Origin: Paracoccaceae bacterium
Lineage (GTDB): Bacteria; Pseudomonadota; Alphaproteobacteria; Rhodobacterales; Rhodobacteraceae
Direction of reading: 5' to 3'
DNA: 64,000 nucleotides
Assembly: GCA_021741245.1 (NCBI GenBank)
Contig: JAIOYF010000004.1
Location: forward strand, 62,001 to 126,000
Numbering within the stretch: the first letter of the stretch is position 1; every line of letters begins with the position of its first letter. Shown piece by piece: positions 17,760 to 25,407 of the stretch. A program made the translations under genes and the position numbers. The notes below the pieces were generated by a model that was not told the DNA's origin, ran no database searches, and was given only the letters and a program-made list of their open reading frames with translations.

Positions 17760-18546
17760 GGACAAGCTCCTGCGTGTAGGGGTGTTGGGGGTCTTGGAAC
17801 ACCTGATCGACCAAGCCTTCCTCGACCACACGGCCATGGCGCATCACCATCACCCGGTCGGCCATGGTGCGGATCACGCCAAGATCATGGCTGACGATCA
17901 CCATGGTGATGGCGCGGTCCCGCTGCAGGCGTTTGAGGGTATCAAGCACCAAGGCCTGCACGCTGACATCCAACCCCGTTGTGGGTTCGTCCAACAAGAG
18001 CAGTGCCGGTTCCAGCGCAATCGCCTTGGCCAGTTGCACCCGCTGCTGCATCCCGCCCGACAACTGCCTTGGCGGGTCGTCCATGCGGGTCAGCGGGAAT
18101 TCGGATGCCTCCAGCGCGCCCTTGGCCTTGGCCCGCAGGGTGGCAAAACTGCGCTCCCCCGCGATCAACAAACGTTCGGCCACGTTGCCCGAGGAGGAAT
18201 GGCCCATCAACAGCCCAAGATGCGGGTTTTGATACACGATCCCGATCCGCCGCGCGCACAGCTGGCGGCGGGCGAAACGGTCAAGATCAAACAGATTGCC
18301 GGGCGTTTCGGGAAGGGCAAGGTGATAGGTGCCCGTATCGGGGGTATCTTCAAGGTTCATCATGCGCAAAAGCGTAGATTTGCCAGAGCCGCTTTCGCCG
18401 ACGATCCCCAGAACCTCTCCCGGCCAGACGGTGGCCGCCACATCCTCAAGTGCCACGACAGCGCCAAAGCGGCGGCTGATGCCCGACATCGTCAGCAAGG
18501 GCGCGCCCGTAACCAGTTGCGGGGCCAGTCGTTCCATCACGGTCAT
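17746..18546 (-). CDS. phnK: C-P lyase accessory ABC-type protein PhnK
   Basis: 266 residues with Walker A GESGSGKS, signature LSGGMQQR, Walker B LLLLDEPTTGLDVSVQ and the PhnK-typical IVYQNPHLGLLMGHSSSGNVAER. The ATG overlaps the phnJ stop as ATGA. PhnK docks on PhnJ in known complexes. It is intact although the PhnJ here lacks the cluster cysteines, which argues that the complex still assembles. Confidence 0.9.
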   Translation of the reverse strand: MTVMERLAPQLVTGAPLLTMSGISRRFGAVVALEDVAATVWPGEVLGIVGESGSGKSTLLRMMNLEDTPDTGTYHLALPETPGNLFDLDRFARRQLCARRIGIVYQNPHLGLLMGHSSSGNVAERLLIAGERSFATLRAKAKGALEASEFPLTRMDDPPRQLSGGMQQRVQLAKAIALEPALLLLDEPTTGLDVSVQALVLDTLKRLQRDRAITMVIVSHDLGVIRTMADRVMVMRHGRVVEEGLVDQVFQDPQHPYTQELVHAKL

Positions 18547-19457
18547 GGCCGGAGCTCCCCGTTTTCATACCACATCGGGCCTATCTTGGTGGCCTCACCT
18601 TCGGCCTGCCGGATCGCCTTGATGCCAAGGTTGCTGTCGGATGCCTCAAACACCGACCCGCCGCTGTCTTGCGGGATTTCGTTCATGAACACCCCCGACA
18701 GGCCCGAGCGGTGGCAGGTCAGGCCCGCGTGATCTTCGACCTGATAGGGCACGTCGGAAAACACCAAGGGTTCAACCCGTGTAAAGGGCGGCACGGCATA
18801 AAGCCGCTTTTCGCGCCCGGCAGACAGCAGAGTCAGGTGGTGGGCCATGTGCAGCTTGGGCACATCCCAGCGCGGGATGGGTGACGGCGTCATCACATGC
18901 CGCCCGTTCACAAGGCTGGGGTAGGCCGCGCCTTGCACGATGCGGCCAGATCGGACCATTTGTTCGTAAAGCACCAACCACAGCCGCCCGTAATCGGCAT
19001 CGGCATGCATCTGGCGCGCAATGCTCATATTGGGTTGCACCGGGCGCAAGGGTTCGGGGTTTGGCACTTGCAGAACCAACACCTGATCGTCGCGCAGGCG
19101 TTCCTCGGGGATGCGGTGGCGGCTTTGCAGAATTGTGGCCTCTAGCGTATCCCAAGTCTCCGCCGCGCCTGACACACGCGACAAGAACCGCCGGATGGAG
19201 GCTGCATTGACGCTGTCATCGGCGCCTTGGTCGATGACCTTGACGACGGACGCGGGCTTGATCAGCGTCAGCGTGACCTGAAGGCCCCCGGTGCCCCAGC
19301 CGCGCGCAATCGGCACCTCGCGGCTGGCATAGGGCATCTGGCAGCCGGGCACGGCAATGGCCTTGATGATCTTGCGCCGCATCTCACGCTTGGCCGAAGC
19401 ATCGAGAAACCCGTAAGACATCGCGGCCCATGGCCGGGTAAGCGTGGCAAGGGTCAT
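18543..19457 (-). CDS. phnJ: PhnJ homologue lacking the iron-sulfur and thiyl-radical cysteines
   Basis: 304 residues versus 281 in E. coli. Collinear with PhnJ throughout: MRRKIIKAIAVPG, GWGTGGLQVTLTLI, VIDQGADDSVNAASIRRF, QSRHRIPEE, VPNPEPLR, MTPSPIPRWD and GREKRLYAVPPFTRVE. In E. coli, C241, C244 and C266 hold the 4Fe-4S cluster that splits SAM, C272 carries the thiyl radical and G32 the glycyl radical (from memory of the literature). Here G38 is kept. Of the cysteines only C248 (first position) remains; the others read S251, A272 and G278. The C-terminal tail is longer (IKAIRQAEG to WYENGELRP). ATGA overlaps join it to phnI and phnK, and the frame is clean. Radical SAM chemistry looks impossible. 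Confidence 0.9.
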   Translation of the reverse strand: MTLATLTRPWAAMSYGFLDASAKREMRRKIIKAIAVPGCQMPYASREVPIARGWGTGGLQVTLTLIKPASVVKVIDQGADDSVNAASIRRFLSRVSGAAETWDTLEATILQSRHRIPEERLRDDQVLVLQVPNPEPLRPVQPNMSIARQMHADADYGRLWLVLYEQMVRSGRIVQGAAYPSLVNGRHVMTPSPIPRWDVPKLHMAHHLTLLSAGREKRLYAVPPFTRVEPLVFSDVPYQVEDHAGLTCHRSGLSGVFMNEIPQDSGGSVFEASDSNLGIKAIRQAEGEATKIGPMWYENGELRP

Positions 19458-20512
19458 GCGGGCACCTCTTCTGTGGCCGGTTGCGCGGCCTTTGCCCCGC
19501 GCAGGGCATCCAGCGACGATTGAAAGGTGACGTAATGGGGCAGCTTGAAATGGATGCAAAAGCCCGACGCCTCCACCGGTTCGGTGTGGTAAAGGACGAA
19601 CTCTTCTTCCACCGCTGATCCCTTTTCCGCACCCGGCGCGTTCAAATCCAGCGTGGCCCCGGCGATCACCTTGACCTCATTCCAACCAAAGGTTGCGCAA
19701 AAGCCAAGCTCCAACAGCCCCGATTTGCCCTTGGACGTGACCTCGGCCTGACTGACCTTGACCCGTCCTGCCGAGAAACTGGCCCCCGAGGGGTGGCGCA
19801 CCATCACTTCGGCCTCGGCCAATCGCAATTCGTTCACCGTGGGGTGGGCATTGCCATAGCCACGCATGGCGGCATAGCCAAGTGCCAGAACTCCGCCCGT
19901 ATCGGCGCGGGCCAGTGATTGCAGGGTATGCGCGCGCGCCGCCGGAAACAGCAGCGGCTCGCGCGTGACATCGGGAATGTCATCGGGGGCTATGGGCGCG
20001 CTGGGCCTGTCGGCCACCAGACCTTCGGCCTTTTGCCATGCGGCAAGGCTGGGCTGATGGGCCGGGGCTGGGTGGGCGGCGGGATCAACCGGGGGCGGGG
20101 TAAAGGGCGTGCCCTCTAGCACCTCGGTCGCAAGCAGGCGGTGGGCATAATCCAGCGTAGGCCCAAGGATTTGCCCGCCGGGAATATCCTTGAAGGCCGC
20201 CGAGATGCGGCGATGGGTGAACAACTCTTCCAAACGCACCGGGGCCGCGATGGCGATGCGCGGTTGTGTTGTCCGCCATGCGCGCAACAGCAAGACCGCC
20301 TCATAAAGATCGCCCCCCGACTGCGCGAGGGCAAGCGCAGCCAGATCCGGGTCGTAAAGCGAGGCCTCGCCCATCACCCGATCCACCAGCAAGGGCAGGG
20401 CATGGCGCAGACCTGCCACCCTATCGGCGGTGATCTGCCCCATTTCCTGCCGATACAGCCGTTCAGCCTGTTCTATGGCGCGCTCTCCGCCCCGCGTTGC
20501 AACATAGGCCAT
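19454..20512 (-). CDS. phnI: C-P lyase core subunit PhnI, diverged
   Basis: 352 residues. N-terminal half matches PhnI well: YVATRGGERAIEQAE, LVDRVMGEASL, RRISAAFKDIPGGQILGPTLDYAHRLL and GYAAMRGYGNAHP. The zinc-binding pair HFKLPH (H321, H326) is kept, matching H328/H333 of E. coli. The usual FGxxERKAMxMALVD block is replaced by FGWNEVKVIAGATLD. PhnI with G, H and L attaches the phosphonate to ribose triphosphate. Start ATG 20512 shares one base with the phnH stop; a TTG three bases upstream is unlikely. Confidence 0.88.
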   Translation of the reverse strand: MAYVATRGGERAIEQAERLYRQEMGQITADRVAGLRHALPLLVDRVMGEASLYDPDLAALALAQSGGDLYEAVLLLRAWRTTQPRIAIAAPVRLEELFTHRRISAAFKDIPGGQILGPTLDYAHRLLATEVLEGTPFTPPPVDPAAHPAPAHQPSLAAWQKAEGLVADRPSAPIAPDDIPDVTREPLLFPAARAHTLQSLARADTGGVLALGYAAMRGYGNAHPTVNELRLAEAEVMVRHPSGASFSAGRVKVSQAEVTSKGKSGLLELGFCATFGWNEVKVIAGATLDLNAPGAEKGSAVEEEFVLYHTEPVEASGFCIHFKLPHYVTFQSSLDALRGAKAAQPATEEVPA

Positions 20513-21045
20513 CAAAGCACCTTTACTGTGGTGGAGCGGGGCAGGCCCATGACGCGTCGCCCATCGACAAAGGCGATCTCGATCCCTTCGGGGTATCGGC
20601 AGCGGGCCGCGCGGGCGGCAAGGAAGCCGTCGGGCAGCCCGCCAATGCGCACATCGCAGGTGCCGTCAACGCCGGGGCCAGAAAGGCGCAAAGCCGGACC
20701 TTGCCCAAGTCGGGCAGGCAGCACCAAGGTTGCGCCCTGATCAGGGTAAAGTGCCGATCCGCCGGGCAGGGCCGTCAGAACCGCAAGCGCACGGTCGGCA
20801 GAAAGGCAAAAGGCGTGGTCAGCCAATGATGCCGAAACCAAGGTCGCCCCGGTTGTGGCCACAAGGCGCGCCAAGGCGGGATCATCCACCATGACCTTGC
20901 ATTCACGGTCCACGAGGGCAAGGATCAGATCAGACAGACCTTCGGGCAGATCATGGATGGTGCCGGGGCGGGCCATGGCCCACATCAGCGCCTCAAAGGT
21001 GGCCGTATCGCGCTGGTCTTCGACAGTTGGCAGGGGTGCTGACAT
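20512..21045 (-). CDS. phnH: C-P lyase core subunit PhnH
   Basis: 177 residues, close to the 194 of E. coli PhnH. Typical opening TFEALMWAMARPGTIHDLPEG and closing YPEGIEIAFVDGRRVMGLPRST. Structural subunit of the PhnGHIJ core. Translationally coupled to phnG (ATGA) and to phnI (TGATG). Confidence 0.88.
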   Translation of the reverse strand: MSAPLPTVEDQRDTATFEALMWAMARPGTIHDLPEGLSDLILALVDRECKVMVDDPALARLVATTGATLVSASLADHAFCLSADRALAVLTALPGGSALYPDQGATLVLPARLGQGPALRLSGPGVDGTCDVRIGGLPDGFLAARAARCRYPEGIEIAFVDGRRVMGLPRSTTVKVL

Positions 21046-21473
21046 CAGAATGTCTCCATCTCGACCCGCGTGGCCTCTATCTGGCGCAGGCGGGCCTCGT
21101 CTTCAGCGTGCTGGATGCTGGCCTCTTGCGCGATGAACTCCAGCACCGTCGCATGACCCTGCGCCCTTGCCGCATCCAGCACCGCCATCGCCATGGCGCG
21201 TTCCAGATCGCGGCCAGTGATCATGCCATAGCCCTCAACATCGCCCGCACGGAGATGCGCCTCGGCGACCAAGACCTCGCCAAGGAAAAAGTCGGTGCCC
21301 TGAACCGTGTCGCGCAGGGGCAGCATCACCAACCCCGTGCGCGAGGTGACCACCTCAATAGTGCCAAGCGTGGGCAAAACCGCCTCGGCCACGGCCTTGA
21401 TCCGCGCGGCGTCTGCGCGGGCCAGTATGGTCAACAGGGGGCCGTGGTTTTCGGAATGGCGTCGGTCAAACAT
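21045..21473 (-). CDS. phnG: C-P lyase core subunit PhnG
   Basis: 142 residues from the ATG at 21473, with AAGGGG upstream. Family features are the TGLVMLPLRDTVQGTDFFLGEVL strand region, AHLRAGDVEGYGMITGRDLERA and the C-terminal IEATRVEMETF (E. coli VNASRVDFFTM). Core subunit with PhnH, I and J. The start lies eight bases inside phnF. Confidence 0.88.
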   Translation of the reverse strand: MFDRRHSENHGPLLTILARADAARIKAVAEAVLPTLGTIEVVTSRTGLVMLPLRDTVQGTDFFLGEVLVAEAHLRAGDVEGYGMITGRDLERAMAMAVLDAARAQGHATVLEFIAQEASIQHAEDEARLRQIEATRVEMETF

Positions 21474-22221
21474 CGCTTGCCCCTTCGTCCAAGGTATCAA
21501 TGGTAAAGCGTACACGGTCGGCGGACCACACGGCCTCGGAATGGCCAATTACCCGGCCATCGGGGGTGACATCGGTTTTTGTCACCACCAAAACGGGCTG
21601 ATCAGGGTGCTGCATCAACAGCTTTGCCTCCTCCTGTTCGGGACGACGGGCAAAAATCTCGGTCCGTTTGCGGAAATAATCGCTGATGCCTTGGGCGCTA
21701 TAAACCTCGGTCACCGACAGCCCGCTTTGGCGTTGGGCGATCAGGTCGGGGAACAGATCTGCGCAATGCCATGACAGGCCAAGGTTCACCGCCACCCCAT
21801 CTGCCAGACCTCGGCGCAGCAGGCGATGGACCAAGGCCCCTTGTGCCAGCCCCATCGTCTTTGCCACACGGTCAGGTGCGGGCAGTGTTTCGGCCATCAG
21901 ATGCTCGCCCGATGGCGTCAGCCCCTGATCCAACAGGTTCTGGCGAAACCGTGTGCGACGCCCGATGGCATAACGGATCATCGGCGCACTTTCGACAAAG
22001 GTGCCGCGCCCCTGAACCACCCGCAACTTGCCCTCAATCGCAAGGGCTTGCATGGCACGCCGGACAGAATGACGGCCCGCCTCGAACCTGACGCAGAGTT
22101 CGGTTTCCGTGGGAAGCTGTGTGCCCGGCATCAACTGACCTTCGGCAATTTCGGCGGCGATGCCGTCGCGGATGATCTTCCAGTTTTCGCGCCCCACGAT
22201 GCGGCCTTTCGCCTGAGTCAT
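21466..22221 (-). CDS. phnF: GntR/HutC-family regulator of the phn operon
   Basis: 251 residues. N-terminal winged helix (IRDGIAAEIAEGQLMPGTQLPTETELCVRFEAGRHSVRRAMQALAIEGKLRVVQGRGTF) and a C-terminal UTRA ligand domain, as in PhnF of other phn operons. The ATG at 22221 is inside a perfect 14-base palindrome and has no visible Shine-Dalgarno, pointing to a leaderless or very short-leader message and direct autoregulation. Longer in-frame extension lacks a start with a ribosome site. Confidence 0.85.
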   Translation of the reverse strand: MTQAKGRIVGRENWKIIRDGIAAEIAEGQLMPGTQLPTETELCVRFEAGRHSVRRAMQALAIEGKLRVVQGRGTFVESAPMIRYAIGRRTRFRQNLLDQGLTPSGEHLMAETLPAPDRVAKTMGLAQGALVHRLLRRGLADGVAVNLGLSWHCADLFPDLIAQRQSGLSVTEVYSAQGISDYFRKRTEIFARRPEQEEAKLLMQHPDQPVLVVTKTDVTPDGRVIGHSEAVWSADRVRFTIDTLDEGASDV

Positions 22222-22230
22222 TCGAATGAC
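22217..22230. promoter_or_regulatory. PhnF operator overlapping the phnF start codon
   Basis: Perfect palindrome GTCATTCGAATGAC that contains the phnF ATG on the minus strand. Near copies at 13657 and 13770 lie before phnC and phnM1. The shared palindrome makes PhnF the likely ligand. Confidence 0.65.
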
Positions 22231-22288
22231 CTGACTATGGCGGGCGCACGCGACAACTTCGTGACTCCCACCCGAAACTTCCATGACG

Positions 22289-22654
22289 CTACTGCAACCG
22301 TTTGCGAAGGCGGTCGGTCAGCCATTCCATGCCAAGGGCAAGGGCGAAGATGGCCAGAATGATCGTGCTGGTATCGCGATACTGAAAGAGGTCAAAGGCG
22401 ACCTTGAGTTCCTCACCGATCCCGCCCGCACCCACCAGCCCAAGCACGACCGAAGAGCGCACAGCCTTTTCCAGCGCAAAGACGCTGGTGGTGATCAGGC
22501 TGGGCATGGCATCGGGCAAGATCGCCCCCAACAGCACGGAAAACCGACCCGCGCCAATGGCTTGCAGCGCCTCTTGCGGCTCTTTGTCTGCATCCTCGAA
22601 CGCCTCGGCGAAGAAGCGACCGCCAAAGCCGACCGTATCGACAAGGATCGTCAT
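22289..22654 (-). pseudogene. truncated PhnE-like permease (C-terminal half)
   Basis: An open frame of about 121 codons covers only the second half of a PhnE permease: the FFAEAFEDADKEPQEALQAIGAGR loop, then VRSSVVLGLVGAGGIGEEL and the last span ending EWLTDRL. The first three spans are absent, and the sequence further upstream has no PhnE similarity. It is not a copy of either intact phnE at 10073-11829, so it is the remnant of a third permease. It lies upstream of phnF in the same orientation. Confidence 0.75.
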
Positions 22655-23033
22655 CGTGGCTGTAACGGCACGCCGCCCGACGCCCCATCGATCAGCTTTG
22701 GCGACCCTGGAGCGGCTTGCGCCATTGAGGCAAAGATCACAACAAGGCCCAACCATCAGCACCAAGCCGATGTATGAAAGTCCGGCAATGCGGTGGGGCC
22801 GGTCTGGCTTGGACGGTATCGAGCAGATTCCGTTCGCAGTGCTTTATCTTCATCGCCCATCAAAACCGGGGTCAAACAGCCAGGTCCTTCGAAGGATGCG
22901 CCGGAGAAACTCTTGTTAAAATGCGATGATCGCTGTGTGACGCACTGCAAAGTGGCCCATCGTGTTGATGACATCCAAGACCAAAAGGGGCGGGCCTTGG
23001 ATGTCAATGTCGGGTGGACCCGTTGCCTTGGCC
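22655..23033. other. non-coding or degraded region
   Basis: About 380 bases with no convincing gene on either strand; possible short frames have no family resemblance or ribosome site. It holds the lost 5' part of the truncated phnE and a 10-base inverted repeat at 22970-23005. The left part may be decayed mobile or phn sequence, but no insertion-sequence ends were recognised. Confidence 0.5.
22970..23005 (-). terminator. inverted repeat after the sorbosone-dehydrogenase-like gene
   Basis: Perfect 10-base arms GACATCCAAG and CTTGGATGTC with a 16-base spacer, 29 bases beyond the minus-strand stop at 23034. No uridine run follows. Terminator or message-stabilising hairpin. Confidence 0.4.
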
Positions 23034-24323
23034 TCAGGCCCCGGTCACGCGCCAGATCACGTCGCCCACATCGTCCGCCATCAAAAGCGACCTCTTGTCC
23101 GGGCCAATCTTGACGCCAACCGGGCGACCGTAGGAGACCTTTTCATCTTCGGACAAGAAGCCCCACAAGATATCACGCGGCGGGCCGGAGGGGCGGCCAT
23201 TCGTGAAGGGCACAAAGATCAGCTTGTATCCACTGAGTGTTGAGCGGTTCCACGATCCGTGCTGGCCGATCACCATGCCATCGGGAAATCCGGGCAGCGT
23301 GCCTTCGGGCATCCAGCACAGGCCAAGCGAGGCAGTATGGCCGCCAAGCGCATAGTCGGGGGTGATGGCACGGGCAACAAGGGCCGCATCTTGCGGCACG
23401 CGGTCATCCACCGTCTTGCCCCAATAGCAATAGGGCCAGCCATAAAAGCCGCCGTCCTGAACCGAGGTCAGATAATCGGGCGGCGTCTCATCGCCCAGAC
23501 CGTCACGCTCGTTCACAACAGTCCACAGTGTTTGGGTCTGGGGTTCCCACGCGGTTCCCACCGCATTGCGCAGACCCGAGGCAAAGATCCGGGCCTTGCC
23601 GGTGGCAAGGTCAAGCTCCCAGATCGCGGCGCGGCCTTCCTCGGCCTCCATCCCTTCGTCGCCGATATTGCTCAGCGATCCGACGCCCGCATAGATCTTT
23701 GTCTTGTCAGGGGAGGCGATCAGGCTGCGCGTCCAATGGCCACCCGGTTTGAAATCCACCAGCTTTCGGCCCGGCCCCGTCAGGCGCACGGCTCCATCCT
23801 CATAGGGAAAGGCCACGATCCCGTCCGTGTTGCCGACATAAAATGTACCATCCGCCAAGGCCATGCCAAAGGGCTGGTTCTGGTTTTCCACGAAAACTTC
23901 GCGGATCTCGGCCACACCATCGCCATCGGCGTCGCGCCACAGCGTGATGCGGTTTGCACTGACACCAAGCGCGCGGGCGCGGCGCAGTGTGGCTTGCATG
24001 GCGCGGTCCATCAGGCTTTTGGGCGGGTCGGATTTCATCAGCGCTTCGGCCACCAGAACGTCGCCATTGGGCAGCACTTCGATCCAGCGCGGATGCAGCA
24101 GGTCGGTCGCAAAGGCGTTGACCTTAAGCCCCGCTGCGGCAAAGGGAACCTGACCCGGTGCCCAGCCTTTCGCGGTTGGCATCTTGAGCGTCATGATGCC
24201 TTGCTTTTTCGCCTCGGGGATCGTCGGTGTTGTGCCCACAGCCTGTGTCGCGGGTGCCCCCATGCGACGTAACAATACCATAGTGCCACCGACAATTGCG
24301 GTCGCGCGTGCCATAAAGTCCAT
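23034..24323 (-). CDS. PQQ-dependent sugar dehydrogenase-like protein (L-sorbosone dehydrogenase family)
   Basis: 429 residues with an N-terminal hydrophobic segment (ATAIVGGTMVLL) and a six-bladed beta-propeller of the soluble glucose/sorbosone dehydrogenase type: LLHPRWIEVLPNGDVLVAEA, RITLWRDADGDGVAE, NQPFGMAL, GGHWTRSLI, GLRNAVGTAWEP, WTVVNERDGLGDETPPDYLTSV, GWPYCYWG and GQHGSWNRS. The His/Arg/Asn set matches PQQ and Ca binding in that family. Probable periplasmic or membrane-anchored aldose/aldehyde oxidation. GAGG precedes the ATG. Divergent from the ABC importer at 24605. Confidence 0.8.
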   Translation of the reverse strand: MDFMARATAIVGGTMVLLRRMGAPATQAVGTTPTIPEAKKQGIMTLKMPTAKGWAPGQVPFAAAGLKVNAFATDLLHPRWIEVLPNGDVLVAEALMKSDPPKSLMDRAMQATLRRARALGVSANRITLWRDADGDGVAEIREVFVENQNQPFGMALADGTFYVGNTDGIVAFPYEDGAVRLTGPGRKLVDFKPGGHWTRSLIASPDKTKIYAGVGSLSNIGDEGMEAEEGRAAIWELDLATGKARIFASGLRNAVGTAWEPQTQTLWTVVNERDGLGDETPPDYLTSVQDGGFYGWPYCYWGKTVDDRVPQDAALVARAITPDYALGGHTASLGLCWMPEGTLPGFPDGMVIGQHGSWNRSTLSGYKLIFVPFTNGRPSGPPRDILWGFLSEDEKVSYGRPVGVKIGPDKRSLLMADDVGDVIWRVTGA

Positions 24324-24435
24324 ATTCTGCCTCGATGATTTTCAGCCACCAGTCTAGCGCAGCGCTCCTGCCGATTAAACATGGAAATCGGACCGTCGGA
24401 GTGCGGCCTTCATCCCGTCACAAGCAATTGTAACT

Positions 24436-24459
24436 ATTGATCCTCTCTATGGGATCAAT
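24436..24459. promoter_or_regulatory. inverted repeat upstream of the ABC importer operon
   Basis: Perfect 8-base arms ATTGATCC / GGATCAAT separated by 8 bases, in the 281-base gap between the sorbosone-dehydrogenase-like gene and the permease gene. Regulator operator or leader hairpin; no binder identified. Confidence 0.4.
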
Positions 24460-24604
24460 CGATTTTCCATGGGGACTTTGGACCATCTGGAAGCTAAGTT
24501 GGCAAAAGACCGTTTGCCAAAGATTCGAACCAAACCAAGGTACTGCGAACAGCCCGTGGCCGTTGGTTTGGCAGGCCTTTCAAGGGGGAAAGACAGTTCT
24601 TGCG

Positions 24605-25345
24605 ATGATCCTTGTGTTTCGCCTTGGGTTTTTGGCGTTCTTGTTGCTTTTGTGGGCGCTTGCGGCGCAGCAGATGGGCGGCAATGTCGTGCCCAGCCCA
24701 AAGGCGACCTATCTGGCCGCAGGGCGGATGCTGGGCGAAGGGCGCCTGATCCGTGCCTTGGGCGATAGCCTGACCGTTTTCCTCAGCGGGTATGCGCTTG
24801 CGATTGCCGTGGGGGTGCCTATGGGCATCTTGATGGGCGGGTTTCGCGTGTTGGGCAAAACGCTGGAGGTTTATGTCTATGCCTTGGCTGCAACGCCGCG
24901 GGTTGCCTTTATTCCGCTGATCATCGTGATGCTTGGCCTTGGGGTCGAGGCAAAGATGTTCATCGTGTTTCTGGGCGCGCTGATGCCGGTCTTGATCAAC
25001 ACCTATGCCGGAGTTTTGGCTGCGGATGATGAGTTGATTGAGATGGCGCAATCGGTCGGGGCGGGCCGCATGCGGGTGTTTCGACGGATCGTCCTGCCCG
25101 GTGCGGTGCCGTTTGTGATCGTGGGCATGCGACTTGGGGCGACCATCGGCCTGATCAACACGGTGGTGGCCGAGCTTTATACATCGGTAAAGGGCTTGGG
25201 CGGGTTGCTGGCGATTTATGGCAATACTTTCCGGATGGCAGAGTATTTTGTCGTGGTGCTGATGCTTTCGCTGATCGGTGTCGTGGTTACTGAAAGCCTT
25301 AGATATTTGGAGCAGCGCGCATCGCGATGGCGTATAGTGAAATGA
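24605..25345 (+). CDS. ABC importer permease, NitT/TauT/SsuC-like
   Basis: 246 residues from the ATG at 24605, the usual size for this class. The reading frame continues upstream to 24437, but that part is not protein-like. Six spans; EAA-type loop EMAQSVGAGRMRVFRRIVLPGAVPFVIVGMRLG. First gene of a permease, binding protein, ATPase operon. No good ribosome site is visible, so the start is uncertain. Substrate class may be sulfonates, nitrate, pyrimidine or thiamine-like compounds. Confidence 0.8.
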   Translation: MILVFRLGFLAFLLLLWALAAQQMGGNVVPSPKATYLAAGRMLGEGRLIRALGDSLTVFLSGYALAIAVGVPMGILMGGFRVLGKTLEVYVYALAATPRVAFIPLIIVMLGLGVEAKMFIVFLGALMPVLINTYAGVLAADDELIEMAQSVGAGRMRVFRRIVLPGAVPFVIVGMRLGATIGLINTVVAELYTSVKGLGGLLAIYGNTFRMAEYFVVVLMLSLIGVVVTESLRYLEQRASRWRIVK

Positions 25346-25407
25346 CAAGACCGGTCAGCGGTCGAACCCCGGACAATTCATAGCGTCCCCTTGGGAGGAG
25401 TGACCAA

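Noticed and set aside
22655-23033. Suspected insertion-sequence remnant
   Set aside because: No terminal repeats, target duplications or transposase motifs could be identified on either strand.
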